Source of the DNA: Planctomycetota bacterium
GTDB lineage: Bacteria > Planctomycetota > PUPC01 > JACPCR01
DNA: 64,000 nt
NCBI GenBank assembly: GCA_016179685.1
Contig: JACPCR010000062.1
Span: forward strand, 159,719 to 223,718
Direction: 5' to 3'
The stretch's first letter is position 1; the number at the start of each line of letters is the position of its first letter. Of this stretch, positions 26,979 to 36,401 are shown piece after piece. The notes beneath the pieces were generated by a model, which saw only the letters and a program-made list of their open reading frames with translations, did no database searches and had not been told where the DNA came from. A program made the translations under genes and the position numbers.

Positions 26979-27535
26979 GCGGGGCATGTTCCCTCGGACT
27001 GCAACAGGTCCGTCACGGTTGACGTCTGGCTGATTCGGGACAGATTCCCTGCCTGCTGGAAAATCACAAGTGCCCGTTAGTCTGGAACTTACAGCCTACA
27101 GCCCCGAGGCGTGGGTCGCCGAGGAACAAGGAGACAAACGGACCTGAGGACAAGGGGGCCAGAGGACCAGGGACAATAGACCATGCGTCAGCCTTCCCTC
27201 TTCAGCCTACAGCCGACAGCCCATCAACACCCGCTTCCCTTCCAGGTCAACGAGAAACTCCTCTACAGTGGGGCCGTTTTGACCGATTTTGGTGGGGCCG
27301 GTCCCACCGTTGGTGATAGGTCATTTCCCGATGGTGGAGGAATAGCCGAACCGCCCGCCGCGGTTCATGCAGCCTTACCGGAAGGACACCGCGAAACCTG
27401 CTCCCCGGCTAAGACTTTCCCACCTACCTGTCACCGCCAATGCACCTGGACATTCGCCTGGCCAGGGACATGGACTCACGCTCTCGTCGTCCACGTTTTA
27501 GAAGACACAATCATCTCCCAACCCATAAACCATAA
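26979..27535. other. Gene-free stretch of about 560 bp
   Basis: No supported gene. Around 27268-27316 there is a repeated GTGGGGCCG...TTT motif of the sort seen near termini of IS21-like elements (GTGGGGCCGTTTTGACCG, then GTGGGGCCGGTCCCACC), but no transposase reading frame remains. Text such as CAGCCTACAGCC recurs at about 27091 and 27206. Confidence 0.35.
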
Positions 27536-27982
27536 TCAGGTCGTTTTCCCCGATCCCGGATTCACCTTTTCTTCGATATCCACTCCGGGCCACTGGTTGC
27601 GGTCGGCGGAGACGTCCACGACGATCCCGTCCGGATCGACCACCTTGAACGACCGCGTGGGCGGGTGGTTCGGGTCGTACGGCTTGCCGGCATCGACGCC
27701 GTCCCAGATGATTCGGAAGCCGAGGTCATCGCAGCGCCGGGCCGCTTCACTCAGGTTGGGGACGCGGACGCCGATGTGAAGGTAATCGAGCAATCCGGAA
27801 ACGTGGGGCGGACGCGCGGGACCATCATGCTCGAAAAGCCTGAAATTGTGATGGCCGTCGGTCAGGTCGTACCAGCCTTCATGGGCCTCGAAGACGCTCA
27901 GGCCCAGGGCATCGCGCCAGAATCGGACGGATTTCTCCAGATGGGTGGCCCGAAGGCCGATGTGCACCAGCAAGCTGCTCAT
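27536..27982 (-). CDS. VOC (glyoxalase/dioxygenase superfamily) protein
   Basis: A 148-aa single VOC fold of two beta-alpha-beta3 units. VHIGLRATHLEKSVRFWRDAL and YLHIGVRVPNLSEAARRCDDLG are the two repeat openings. His in VHIGL and YLHIG plus late acidic residues (VVDPDGIVVDVS) could bind metal. Members include glyoxalase I, methylmalonyl-CoA epimerase and resistance proteins; nothing selects among them here. It precedes the zinc-ribbon gene's 3' end by 40 bp on the same strand, possibly co-transcribed with it. Confidence 0.8.
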   Translation of the reverse strand: MSSLLVHIGLRATHLEKSVRFWRDALGLSVFEAHEGWYDLTDGHHNFRLFEHDGPARPPHVSGLLDYLHIGVRVPNLSEAARRCDDLGFRIIWDGVDAGKPYDPNHPPTRSFKVVDPDGIVVDVSADRNQWPGVDIEEKVNPGSGKTT

Positions 27983-28021
27983 GGGAATACCTCCCGGGGT
28001 TCGATATCCTTGCTCAAGCGG

Positions 28022-29359
28022 TTACGGGGACAGATTTCCGGGCGGCGAGGTAATTGGCACGCCCTTCGCGGCCCGGCCGGACAGGCCGCCAGCCTCCGCT
28101 GCCGCGGTCCCTGCGGGCGCGCCGCCCGCCGGTACGCTCCGGGTTGCTGGCTGGGCGGCTGGAACAGTAACGGCAGCTCTCGCGGCGGCGGCGCCTGGGG
28201 GGGCGCTCGCCGGCACGCCCCGTGTAGCGTACGCCGGCTGTGCTGCCGGCACGGCTGGGGACGCCTTGGTGTCCGGAACGGCCGTGGCTCGCATCTGGCC
28301 CTCCGCGGAGAAAACGAGCGCGATCAACAGATCGATGTTGCCCATTTCCAGCTCGAGGTCCTTGATCTCGCGCTCCATCTGCGGCGTCGCCTTCGGACCC
28401 ACCAGGCGAAACTCCTGCTTCCGTTTCTCGAGCGCCGAACGAACGAAGTCCTGGAAACGGGACACCTCCTGATAGTTCGCTTCGAGCTGCTGGCGGACGA
28501 ACCGCTCCTTCTGTTCTCGAGTCAGTTTTTCGTTGCCGAGCACCCGCAAGCACTCGCGCTCGAGGCGGTCCACGCAGCGGTCCATCAGCCGGAAGAACTT
28601 TTCGACGCTGAAGACCTTGTCGGCGGAGGCCTGCACCCGGTTCGTCTCGAGGGCAGCCACGGGGCCCGTTGCTGGCTTCGAAGAAGCAGGCGGCGCGGCG
28701 GGCCTGGCCTCGGCGGGCCGCGTGGGCTCGTCTTCCGGCGTCACGATGACCATCCCCTGGGAGGGTGTAGGAGCCGGCATCGCTGGGGCCGGGCCCGTCG
28801 CTGGGACCGGAGGCCTGACGCCCGTTGTCGGGGGCCGGAACGCAGCCGGGGGGCCATGGCTGCTGGTGGCGGGCTTCGGAATGCTCCCGGTGGTCGGCTT
28901 GCCCCCAGGTCCCAGCGGGGAATACTCGCCCTCGGGGGCCATCGTCGGCTCGATATCCGCGGGCACGACGACCATGTTGCGGCAGAAGGGACAGCGGAAG
29001 ATTCTTCCGGCCTTTTCCGGCCTCGCGCGGATGCGGTTCTGGCACTGGGGACAACGGAATCGGATACGGAGGCCCGTGTCCTTCGTTTCCGTCTCGGTCG
29101 CATCAGAAGAGCGCCACGAGGGATTCTGGAGCGCCCCCCCCTGCCGTGAATCCGCCTGAGACGACCCTGCCAGAGCCGAGTTCAGGGCCTTCCGAGCCAT
29201 CTCCTCGGCCTCGTCCTTGGTCGTCGGGATGACGTCGCGAGGCACGGTCTCAGCCGACTTGCAGAAGGGACACTGGAACACCCGGCCGCCCTCGCCGGGC
29301 TTCGCTTTGAGCCTGTTGTGGCACTTGCTGCAATGAAACCGGATTCGCCGTTCGGCCAT
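28022..29359 (-). CDS. Double zinc-ribbon protein with Pro/Ala-rich linkers and a helical domain
   Basis: A 445-aa protein with two near-identical N-terminal zinc ribbons: RFHCSKCHNRLKAKPGEGGR then CPFC (about 8-36), and RFRCPQCQNRIRARPEKAGR then CPFC (about 95-125). A Pro/Ala/Thr-rich linker follows, then an acidic helical region (about 225-340, SVEKFFRLMDRCVDRLEREC) and another Pro/Ala-rich tail. The same CxxC-G-CxxC-VPR ribbon opens the kinase at 36402. No enzyme signature and no membrane span are seen. It may be a scaffold or nucleic-acid or protein binder. I do not recognise a named family. Confidence 0.65.
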   Translation of the reverse strand: MAERRIRFHCSKCHNRLKAKPGEGGRVFQCPFCKSAETVPRDVIPTTKDEAEEMARKALNSALAGSSQADSRQGGALQNPSWRSSDATETETKDTGLRIRFRCPQCQNRIRARPEKAGRIFRCPFCRNMVVVPADIEPTMAPEGEYSPLGPGGKPTTGSIPKPATSSHGPPAAFRPPTTGVRPPVPATGPAPAMPAPTPSQGMVIVTPEDEPTRPAEARPAAPPASSKPATGPVAALETNRVQASADKVFSVEKFFRLMDRCVDRLERECLRVLGNEKLTREQKERFVRQQLEANYQEVSRFQDFVRSALEKRKQEFRLVGPKATPQMEREIKDLELEMGNIDLLIALVFSAEGQMRATAVPDTKASPAVPAAQPAYATRGVPASAPPGAAAARAAVTVPAAQPATRSVPAGGAPAGTAAAEAGGLSGRAAKGVPITSPPGNLSP

Positions 29360-29545
29360 GGAATTCGGGAAAGGAAACGCCGGAATGATTCGGCCGCCTG
29401 GGTGCTCCCCATCAGTATAGGAAAGTCGGGCGTCTTCGGCAATCCCTGTTGCGCAGCGGGGGAAAACGATGAGTCCGTGAGGAAGTGACCCTGGCTCGGC
29501 AGACGATCATTGAAATCCGATCGGCCTTCAGCGATAACAAGCCTT

Positions 29546-30700
29546 ATGAATCGACTCAGCGCGCTGGTTGTCGCGGCCATCCTTGCAGCCGTTGGGGTCG
29601 GAGTCGCTCTGCGCCGCCCGGCGAACGTCGATCGGACACACGCCGAGGGTCAGACGGCCCCTCGGGTCTGGCTCGAGGACGGCAACGTGGTCGCCGGTGG
29701 CCTCGGGGTCACCCTGGCCGAGATCGAAAAGACGGTTGGAGACCCCTCGATGTTCCGCCGTGACCCGGGGAACGGCCGCTATCTCTGCAATGCGAACTTG
29801 GACGTCCGAGGCTCGTTGAGGCTCGGCAGGCCTGGCCAGGCGGACGTTCACGAGGTTCTCGAGTTCCAGACCACTTCCTGCGGTGACCGCGCCATCCGCG
29901 TCCGCGAAGGGGCATGCCTCGAGGTCTTTCATTCCGAGATCGCTACGGCCAGCCGATCGCTGGACGAGAAGCTCTGTTCCCGCGGTTACGCCATTTTCGG
30001 GGAAGGCCGGCTCATCTTCGAGGACGCCACCATCGCCTACATGTCGGGCAGCCGGGCTCGGCCGGCCGCGCGGACGGCTTCCGGCCGCATCGTGCGTTCG
30101 AGATTCATCGAGACGGACGGCAACTCCTTCTTTGCCGAGGACGTGGACGGCAAGGTTGTGCAGATCGAGGATTGCGAATTTATCAGCCGGGGCAACTACG
30201 GCTTTGTCGTGTCCGGACCCGGCCGATCGCCCCTCGAGTTGCGCCGGTGCGTCCTCCGGGGCGAAGCTGCGGATATCCTCCATGCGGGCCGCGACGCTGA
30301 CGCGATGCTGCTCGACTGCGAGTTCCGAAAGGACCGCATCCGATTCAACCAGCTCAACGGCAGTATCGCCGTCCGGTGGACCCTCAACGTGCAGGTGCTC
30401 GATCGCAGAGGCGTGCCCGTGGCGGACGCCAGAGTCATGGCGCAAAGCGAGCCTTCCTGCGGGCGCGAGGAGCACGTGGAGGCGCCGAGCCGGTCGGACA
30501 AGCATGGCCGGACCCTCCTCGTATTGACCGAGTTCCAGGCGGATGCGTTCAATCCCAAGCGCCTGGACCGGGTGAACAATCAGACGCCCCACCGGGTCTG
30601 GGCCATGGACGGTGAGGGTCATTTGTTGGCCGAGCTCCATGGCGTCGAGGTCGGACGGCGAGGCATGACCCTGACCTTGCAAGTTTCTCCCTCCCTGTAA
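29546..30700 (+). CDS. Secreted right-handed beta-helix-like protein
   Basis: A 384-aa protein with an N-terminal signal or anchor (MNRLSALVVAAILAAVGVGV). I chose ATG 29546 over 29510 because it places the hydrophobic stretch at the N-terminus. The middle has short strand repeats ending in acidic pairs (LIFEDATIAYMSG, IVRSRFIETDGNSF, VQIEDCEFISRGNYG, LELRRCVLRGEAAD), typical of parallel beta-helices. A C-terminal segment (LNVQVLDRRGVPVADARV) resembles carboxypeptidase-regulatory domains. No catalytic residues are evident. It runs just ahead of a TMTC-like gene, 61 bp downstream. Confidence 0.6.
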   Translation: MNRLSALVVAAILAAVGVGVALRRPANVDRTHAEGQTAPRVWLEDGNVVAGGLGVTLAEIEKTVGDPSMFRRDPGNGRYLCNANLDVRGSLRLGRPGQADVHEVLEFQTTSCGDRAIRVREGACLEVFHSEIATASRSLDEKLCSRGYAIFGEGRLIFEDATIAYMSGSRARPAARTASGRIVRSRFIETDGNSFFAEDVDGKVVQIEDCEFISRGNYGFVVSGPGRSPLELRRCVLRGEAADILHAGRDADAMLLDCEFRKDRIRFNQLNGSIAVRWTLNVQVLDRRGVPVADARVMAQSEPSCGREEHVEAPSRSDKHGRTLLVLTEFQADAFNPKRLDRVNNQTPHRVWAMDGEGHLLAELHGVEVGRRGMTLTLQVSPSL

Positions 30701-30761
30701 GTCAGTTCGGAGAGAGTGCCGCACTGCTTTCGAACCGACCTGCTCTGAAAGCCTCGAAGCG

Positions 30762-32825
30762 ATGCCGCCACAAGAAACCTACAGCGAGCCGCGGCCGAGG
30801 GCAGCATGGCGGCGGCCGGCCCGGGACATCCTTCTCCTGGCCGCGCTGGTCTATATCACATTCGTGAACAGCCTGACGAACCCGCTCGTGGATTATGACG
30901 ACGAGTTCGGCGTCCGCACGAATCCTTATGTGCAGGGGCTGACGTTCGAGCATGCGGTCCACGCCTTCAGCCTGCCACAGCCAGGAGAATGGCGGCGTGC
31001 GTATCTGCCCCTGCGTGACCTCAGCCTGGCCCTGGATTACTCGCTCGGACGGAGCTTGGCGCGGGAGGACGAGCGCGCCCTGACGCGCCAGCTCCACCTG
31101 ACCAACCTGCTGCTCCACACGCTGAACACTTGCCTCGCCTACTCTCTCCTGATCGGGCTCGGCCTGGAAGCGGCCACGGCCCTGCTCGCCGCCGCTCTCT
31201 TCGCCTGCCACCCGGTCCATGCCGAGTCCGTGGCCTGGATTTCCGGCCGCAAGGACGTGCTCTCGGCCTTCTTCTTCCTCGCCGCTCTCCTCGCCTACTG
31301 CCGCAGCAAGACCAGCGGCTGGCCCTGGCGGGCGGTCTCACTGGTTTCTTTCGTCGCCGCCGGGCTGTCCAAGGCCACGACGCTGCTCCTGCCGGGCATC
31401 CTCGCAGCGCAAGACCTCATCCCCCCCGCCGGAAATGGGTCGGTCGCTGGCGGGTGGCGGGAACGGTTGGGGCGGGCCTGGAAGGCCTGGTTGCCTTTCA
31501 TCGGGGTCGCTCTGGTGCTCGGCGGTCTTCACCTCGGCGTCGCCCTGCGGTCCGACACCGTGCACCCTCAGGAACTGGCGCGCCGGCCATCGTCGGTTCT
31601 GATTTCCCTCCCGACCATGGGACACTATCTTGCCCAGATGCTCTGGCCGGCTCACCTCGGGGTCCGGTACGAACGGCCGCAGGATATCCGCATCGCTGAC
31701 GCCCTCTTGCCTGTCCTGTTCCTGGCGGCTGCCATGGGCTGGACCTGCCGGCGGGCCGCCCCGGGCCGGCAGGCTTGCCTGTTCCTGTGGGCCTGGTGCG
31801 CCTTCACGCTGCTCCCCGTCCTGAATCTCGTGCCGACCGCCGCATGGGGCGCGGACCGGTATCTTTATCTCCCCTCGCTGGGCGCCGTCGGACTGCTGGC
31901 CATGGGCCTGGTTTCGGGCATTCCTGCGAAGCGCCTCCGACAGGCGGCTTCGGCTGGGGTCCTGGGCAGCTTCGCCGCACTCGCCGTCGCGCAGAACATC
32001 GTGTGGTCGGATTCCTTCCAGCTCTGGAAGAACGCGGTCCAGCATGCGCCCGGCGACGCCGTAGCCGGGTACAACCTGTCGATCCATTACGTGCGCCGCG
32101 GGCAGCCTGCCCGGGCGGTCGCTCTGCTCGAACGCGCTCGGTCAACCCTGGGGGATGTGCCGGACATCCTCAACAATCTCGGCGTGGCCTACCTGGACGC
32201 CGGACACGCCGAGATGGCGGAAGAGATGTTCCATCGAGTGCTCGAGCAAAGGCCGGAAGATGCCACGGCTCGCTTGAACCTTGGCTTCGTCCGCCTCGAA
32301 CGCGGCGACCTGGACGGAGCGGAGGAGATGTTCCGGCGGCTGCTGGCGGAGCGGCCGGGCAGTGCGGACGTTCGGCGGGGACTTGGCCGTGTTCTGGCGG
32401 CGCGGCAACGCTACGCGGAGGCGCTTCAATGGTTCGAGGAAGCAGCCCGGATCGATCCGAAATCGGCGGACTTGTTCCGAGATTATGCCCGCGCGGCCCG
32501 GGAGGCGGGGAATTTGGCCTTGGCTCTTGAAGCCGCCCGAGCCCTGGTGCGATTGATGCCCCGGGACATCCGAGCCGTGGAAGAGCTCGCCAGGCTGGAG
32601 TCGGCCCAGGGGAATATGGAGTACGCGGTCCAGGCCTACGAATTCTTGGCGGCGTTGCAGCCGAACTGGGCGGAACATCACTTCCGACTGGGCCACCTGC
32701 TGTGGCGACTGGGCCGGGCGGAGGAGGCCATGCAAAGCTGGCGGCGGGTCATTGCCCTGCGTCCGGACCACGCCGGGGCGAAAGAGGCGCTGGAGAGGCT
32801 TGGAAGGTCACCCGCGAAGCCGTGA
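30762..32825 (+). CDS. TMTC-like polytopic membrane protein with C-terminal TPR repeats
   Basis: A 687-aa protein. About 400 residues with roughly nine spans include NSLTNPLVDYDDE near the N-terminus and HPVHAESVAWISGRKDVLSA, both hallmarks of the TMTC / DUF1736 O-mannosyltransferase-like group. Residues about 430-680 are six or more TPR units (AYLDAGHAEMAEEMFHRVLE, ARLNLGFVRLERGDLDGAEE). By family it could transfer a sugar from a lipid donor to an exported protein, with the TPR part holding the substrate outside. The two acidic residues in VDYDDE fit the GT-C catalytic loop. Confidence 0.8.
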   Translation: MPPQETYSEPRPRAAWRRPARDILLLAALVYITFVNSLTNPLVDYDDEFGVRTNPYVQGLTFEHAVHAFSLPQPGEWRRAYLPLRDLSLALDYSLGRSLAREDERALTRQLHLTNLLLHTLNTCLAYSLLIGLGLEAATALLAAALFACHPVHAESVAWISGRKDVLSAFFFLAALLAYCRSKTSGWPWRAVSLVSFVAAGLSKATTLLLPGILAAQDLIPPAGNGSVAGGWRERLGRAWKAWLPFIGVALVLGGLHLGVALRSDTVHPQELARRPSSVLISLPTMGHYLAQMLWPAHLGVRYERPQDIRIADALLPVLFLAAAMGWTCRRAAPGRQACLFLWAWCAFTLLPVLNLVPTAAWGADRYLYLPSLGAVGLLAMGLVSGIPAKRLRQAASAGVLGSFAALAVAQNIVWSDSFQLWKNAVQHAPGDAVAGYNLSIHYVRRGQPARAVALLERARSTLGDVPDILNNLGVAYLDAGHAEMAEEMFHRVLEQRPEDATARLNLGFVRLERGDLDGAEEMFRRLLAERPGSADVRRGLGRVLAARQRYAEALQWFEEAARIDPKSADLFRDYARAAREAGNLALALEAARALVRLMPRDIRAVEELARLESAQGNMEYAVQAYEFLAALQPNWAEHHFRLGHLLWRLGRAEEAMQSWRRVIALRPDHAGAKEALERLGRSPAKP

Positions 32826-32884
32826 CGCTTCGTTTGCCAGGACGGAATTGCAGGAGCACTTCCGGTGGGTGGGGGCGATCCCGA

Positions 32885-32908
32885 GTGAAGCGGGAATTCC
32901 CGCTTCAC
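32885..32908. terminator. Perfect 24-bp palindrome holding the enoyl-CoA hydratase stop
   Basis: GTGAAGCGGGAA joined to its own reverse complement, with no loop bases. The minus-strand stop codon occupies 32905-32907 within the arm. The convergent TPR gene ends 60 bp to the left, so the palindrome sits between two converging genes and could stop either. Confidence 0.6.
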
Positions 32909-33678
32909 CGGCCTTTGAACTCGGGCGCCCGCTTTTCCTGGAATGCCTTCATGCCTTCCTTCTGATCTTCCGAGGCGAAGAGCAGGTAGAAACACTTGCG
33001 CTCGAAGTCGATGCCGGACTCGAGGGAAGTCTCGAAGGACCGCAGGATAGCCTCCTTGGCCAGGCGGACCGCCAGGGGTGGACGGCTCGCCACCTCGGCG
33101 GCGAGCTTCCTGGCCTCCTCGAGACAGCGGTCCACCGACACGACTCGGTTCACCAACCCGAAGGCGAGGGCATCCGCCGCGGTAAGCCTTCGGCCCGTGA
33201 GGACCATCTCCATGGCGATCGCTTTGCCGACCCGGCGGGTCAGGCGCTGGGTGCCGCCGGCGCCCGGCATGACTCCGAGGTTGACCTCCGGCTGGCCGAA
33301 GACGGCGGTCTCGGAGGCGACAATGAGGTCGCAGAGCAGGGCAAGCTCGCAGCCGCCTCCGAGGGCGTAGCCACTGACGGCCGCGATCACGGGCTTGCGG
33401 ACCCGCCCAATCCTGTCCCAGTGCGCAAACTGGTTGCGGAGGTACATCTCGACCGCCCCTGCCGACGCCATTTCTTTGATGTCCGCGCCCGCTGCGAAGA
33501 CACGGTCCGAGCCGGTCAACACGATGCAGCGGACCGCCTCCTCGGCGTCCAGGGCCTCGAGGGCTTCGACCAATTCCTTCATCAGCGCCAGGCTGATGGC
33601 GTTGAGGACGCTCGGGCGGTTCAGAAAAACCGTGGCCACCGGGCCCGAGCGCTCGGTCCGGACCAGAGGCTCGCTCAT
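32905..33678 (-). CDS. Enoyl-CoA hydratase/isomerase family protein
   Basis: A 257-aa crotonase-fold enzyme. [15 protein letters not shown] forms the oxyanion hole, and AAGADIKEM and [20 protein letters not shown] hold the two positions corresponding to the catalytic glutamates of enoyl-CoA hydratase (E in QPEV; GAGGT region). It should hydrate 2-enoyl-CoA esters. The ATG at 33678 overlaps the TGA of the upstream metallohydrolase (ATGA), so translation is coupled. Pairing with an amidohydrolase is unusual for beta-oxidation and may mean a dedicated degradation route. Confidence 0.92.
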   Translation of the reverse strand: MSEPLVRTERSGPVATVFLNRPSVLNAISLALMKELVEALEALDAEEAVRCIVLTGSDRVFAAGADIKEMASAGAVEMYLRNQFAHWDRIGRVRKPVIAAVSGYALGGGCELALLCDLIVASETAVFGQPEVNLGVMPGAGGTQRLTRRVGKAIAMEMVLTGRRLTAADALAFGLVNRVVSVDRCLEEARKLAAEVASRPPLAVRLAKEAILRSFETSLESGIDFERKCFYLLFASEDQKEGMKAFQEKRAPEFKGR

Positions 33679-34913
33679 GTCCGCTTCCTCTCGAGCTGGC
33701 TGTAGATGTCCGGACGGATTTTGTCCAGATTGCCGATCACCCTCCATTCCACGGGCTTCGGCGGCCGGGGCCGGTATCCGGCATACGCGGAAGGGTCGAT
33801 CACCTCGCCGCCTCGGACCACCGAGGCGCATCGGATGAGGCGGCTGGCCTGGATGACGTTTCCGTGCGTATCCTTCAGATCGAACGCCCCTTCCTCGGTC
33901 TCGAGGACGGCGAGGTCGGCCTCGCGGCCGACGGCCAGGGAGCCGAGCGCCCCTTCCCGGCCGATGGCGCGTGCGGCAGCCACGGTGGTCTTCTCGATCA
34001 CGTCGTCAAGGCCCATCCCGAAGTGGAGGAATTTCGACATCGTCGTGATCAGGTCGAAGACCGGCCCCTCCTGGTTCAAGGAGTGCAGGTCGCTGCTGAT
34101 CACATCGGGCAGGAAATGCTGTTCGAAGGCTGACCGGACGACGTCGAACTTGAGGCTTCCGGCCCCGTGTCCCACGTCGAAGAGCACGCCGCGGCGACGG
34201 GCCTCGACGACCGGCGGTAGAAGCTTCCCGCTCCCGTCCAGGATGCCGTCGCCCTGGCCCTGATAGCAGTGCGTGACGACGTCACCAGGCCGAAGCTGCG
34301 CGAGGACGTCCGGAAGCGGGACGCCCAGGCCGATGTGCACCATGACCCCGGTCCGAACCATCTCCGCGGCTTTCACGGCCAGGCGCAGCGGTTCGACGCC
34401 GTTGCTGCCGACCTGGAATCGGCCTTGGCGCACCTTGACTCCCACGGCGGCGTCGCGGTTCTCCTCGATGCAGGCCGCGGTCTCTTCCGGGGCGGCGAAA
34501 CGCATGTCCAGCATCTCGCCTGCGGGACCGTAGACCAGCCCGATGCCGGAGATGTGGATGTAGCCGAGAACCCTGGCCCTCGAGCGGCGAATCGACAGTT
34601 CCCGAAAGCCCGCGAAGGTCACCCAGCTCGAACTGCCCGCGTCCACGGGAGTCGTTACGCCCCGGGCCAGACAGGTCGGGTCCGCCTCCACGCCCCACGT
34701 CGTCACGTACGGATAGATATGCGTGTGGATGTCGATGAGGCCCGGACAAACGTACTTGCCTCGGGCGTCCAAAAGCCTGGCGCCGGGAGGCGCCTCCAGA
34801 CGAGAGCCGATGGCGGCCACTCGGCCTCTGCTGATCCCGACATCCGCCACCTTGTGCAGGCCCTGCGAAGGGTCGATCACCGTGCCGCCTCGCACCACCA
34901 GGTCGTAGTTCAT
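33675..34913 (-). CDS. Amidohydrolase/deacetylase-family metallohydrolase
   Basis: A 412-aa TIM-barrel metal hydrolase of the dihydroorotase-like superfamily. Metal ligands are readable: [16 protein letters not shown] (the bridging lysine region), VMVHIG, THCYQG and a catalytic aspartate in SSDLHS. Members act on N-acetyl or lactam/imide bonds of amino-acid and sugar derivatives. A strong AGGAGG ribosome site lies 8 bases before the ATG. It is the first gene of a two-gene unit with the enoyl-CoA hydratase. Confidence 0.88.
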   Translation of the reverse strand: MNYDLVVRGGTVIDPSQGLHKVADVGISRGRVAAIGSRLEAPPGARLLDARGKYVCPGLIDIHTHIYPYVTTWGVEADPTCLARGVTTPVDAGSSSWVTFAGFRELSIRRSRARVLGYIHISGIGLVYGPAGEMLDMRFAAPEETAACIEENRDAAVGVKVRQGRFQVGSNGVEPLRLAVKAAEMVRTGVMVHIGLGVPLPDVLAQLRPGDVVTHCYQGQGDGILDGSGKLLPPVVEARRRGVLFDVGHGAGSLKFDVVRSAFEQHFLPDVISSDLHSLNQEGPVFDLITTMSKFLHFGMGLDDVIEKTTVAAARAIGREGALGSLAVGREADLAVLETEEGAFDLKDTHGNVIQASRLIRCASVVRGGEVIDPSAYAGYRPRPPKPVEWRVIGNLDKIRPDIYSQLERKRT

Positions 34914-34969
34914 GACATTGTCCTCCTGAGAAACAAACTGATAACACGTTTATATACAAGCACTTAAGA

Positions 34970-35290
34970 AGAGGGCCTCAACCCAAGTTGGAGTGACGCC
35001 TTTAGCCGTTGTCCGAGCAGCGCCACGCCTCAAGGCCTGTCTGCGCCGCCGCGCGGCAGGCAGGCGTGACTCCAACATCTCCGCGCGACGCGCAAACTAA
35101 GTAAATCTCTACCTCTGCCACCTAGACCCTTGTTTCTCTCTGTCACAACGAAGCGAGTCCGCGAGCTTCGTAAATCGCGCTCTCAAGTGAGCGCCATGAG
35201 GGGTCGCCCCAACGATATCGATAAGCAGAGAGAGTTTATTACGTGTAAACTCCTCGCTCAACTGCTTCGTCCCCCCTTCACCGGTTGATC
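34970..35290. other. Intergenic stretch with a REP-like palindrome
   Basis: No gene seen between the diverging metallohydrolase and PhyH genes. GCCTGTCTGC (35035-35044) pairs with GCAGGCAGGC (35056-35065) with one G-T wobble. The adjoining CTCAAGGCCTGTCTGCGCC resembles CTCAAACCGACCTGTCTGCGCC near 43587, and GTTGTCCGAGC at 35009 also occurs at 9313, so scattered repeat fragments are shared between gaps. Confidence 0.45.
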
Positions 35291-35301
35291 GAGGAGGAAA
35301 C

Positions 35302-36093
35302 ATGCCAGTCGTCCCCGTACCCAAATTCCATACGGACAAGCCCCGCGAAGAACTCCTGACCTCGTGGGAGACCACCCTGTGGGAGCAGGGCTATCTCGTC
35401 ATTCCCAACGCCTTGGCCCCGGAGGCCGTCGAACATTTTCTCAATCGAATTCGGTCATTCCCGCCCTCAGTGGGCTACGGATCGAACTCGCTGGTGAGGC
35501 TCTTCGAGCACGGTATGGACTTCGTTCACCTGCTCGAAAATGAGCCGGTCCTCAGCCTGATGGAGCGGGTATTGGGAAAAAACCTGCATATCATAGCGCT
35601 ACAGGGGCATCGCATGTTCAAGGGGAATGAGGTGCTACGGTTTCATTCCGATGAAATCTATCTTCAGCGACCCTCCAATGTGCCTGACGAGGTGGAGTAT
35701 CCTCCGATCATTAACGTCATCAACTGCCACTATTATCTGGTGGATGTTTCTGAGGACATGGGCCCGACCCAGGTGGTGCCCGGCAGCCACCGGGCGTGCC
35801 GGCAGCCCAAACCTGAAGATGGCAATCCTCCCAGGTGGCGCGGACGCGGCCCGGTCCCGCTGACCGTGAAGGCCGGTGACTGCGTCATGTACAGCAACCA
35901 GATGTGGCACGCGGGCAGCCCGAACCGGACTGATCGGACACGCCTATCCGTCGTCCCGGCTTACTCACGCCGGTTCATTGCGCATCGCTTCTGGCCATTC
36001 CTGAATTACAACCTGTCGCGGGACATTCTGGACCAGTGCACGCCGCGCCAGCGGGAACTCCTGGGTGAGCATCCAAGGGGTGCTTATGGGTAG
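35302..36093 (+). CDS. Phytanoyl-CoA dioxygenase (PhyH) family Fe(II)/2-oxoglutarate oxygenase
   Basis: A 263-aa double-stranded beta-helix oxygenase. The facial triad is visible as H115-x-D117 (RFHSDE) and H203 (MWHAGSPN), with R211 or R213 available for 2-oxoglutarate. Ribosome site GAGGAGGAAAC precedes the ATG. Bacterial members hydroxylate lipids, amino acids or natural products, and the substrate is unknown. Its stop codon (36091-36093) begins a hairpin. Confidence 0.88.
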   Translation: MPVVPVPKFHTDKPREELLTSWETTLWEQGYLVIPNALAPEAVEHFLNRIRSFPPSVGYGSNSLVRLFEHGMDFVHLLENEPVLSLMERVLGKNLHIIALQGHRMFKGNEVLRFHSDEIYLQRPSNVPDEVEYPPIINVINCHYYLVDVSEDMGPTQVVPGSHRACRQPKPEDGNPPRWRGRGPVPLTVKAGDCVMYSNQMWHAGSPNRTDRTRLSVVPAYSRRFIAHRFWPFLNYNLSRDILDQCTPRQRELLGEHPRGAYG

Positions 36094-36130
36094 TAAACGG
36101 TTGCGTCCCGGCGGATCGCCACCGTTTACT
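36092..36130 (+). terminator. Hairpin starting in the PhyH stop codon
   Basis: AGTAAACGGT (36092-36101) pairs perfectly with ACCGTTTACT (36121-36130); the inner GGCG/CGCC can add a second small stem. The stop TAG covers 36091-36093. The arm AGTAAACGG is also an arm of the acp/dprA hairpin at 15027-15035. Confidence 0.6.
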
Positions 36131-36401
36131 CATGCGCTGCTCCCTCTTCCTCCTCGCTGTTTTCTCCATCCTCTTCACCCAACCTCATCCCTCCCACGCC
36201 GACATCCCGGCCGGACCGCCTTCTCCCCCGCTCTCTCCTTCCCCGACCGCCGGCTTCCCAGCCCCGCCGCCGTCCCCTTGCGCCGCCATCACCGCCTATT
36301 CCTCACGGCTGTCCGCCATGTGTCATCCTTGAACTCACCGAAACCACGTGTTTCAATAACTCAGGGAAAAATTAGGAGTCGGCCACCGGGAGGCAGAAGA
36401 T

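Noticed and set aside
27268..27316. IS21-like element terminus
   Set aside because: Only two GTGGGGCCG-type repeats; no istA/istB remnants could be read, so I kept it as a remark rather than a mobile element.
27183..27779. 198-codon plus-strand frame near the VOC gene
   Set aside because: It runs antisense through the VOC protein and starts in repeat-like text; no family resemblance.
35035..35065. Rho-independent terminator of the metallohydrolase
   Set aside because: It lies upstream of that gene, in a divergent gap, and has no U-tract; more likely a repeat.
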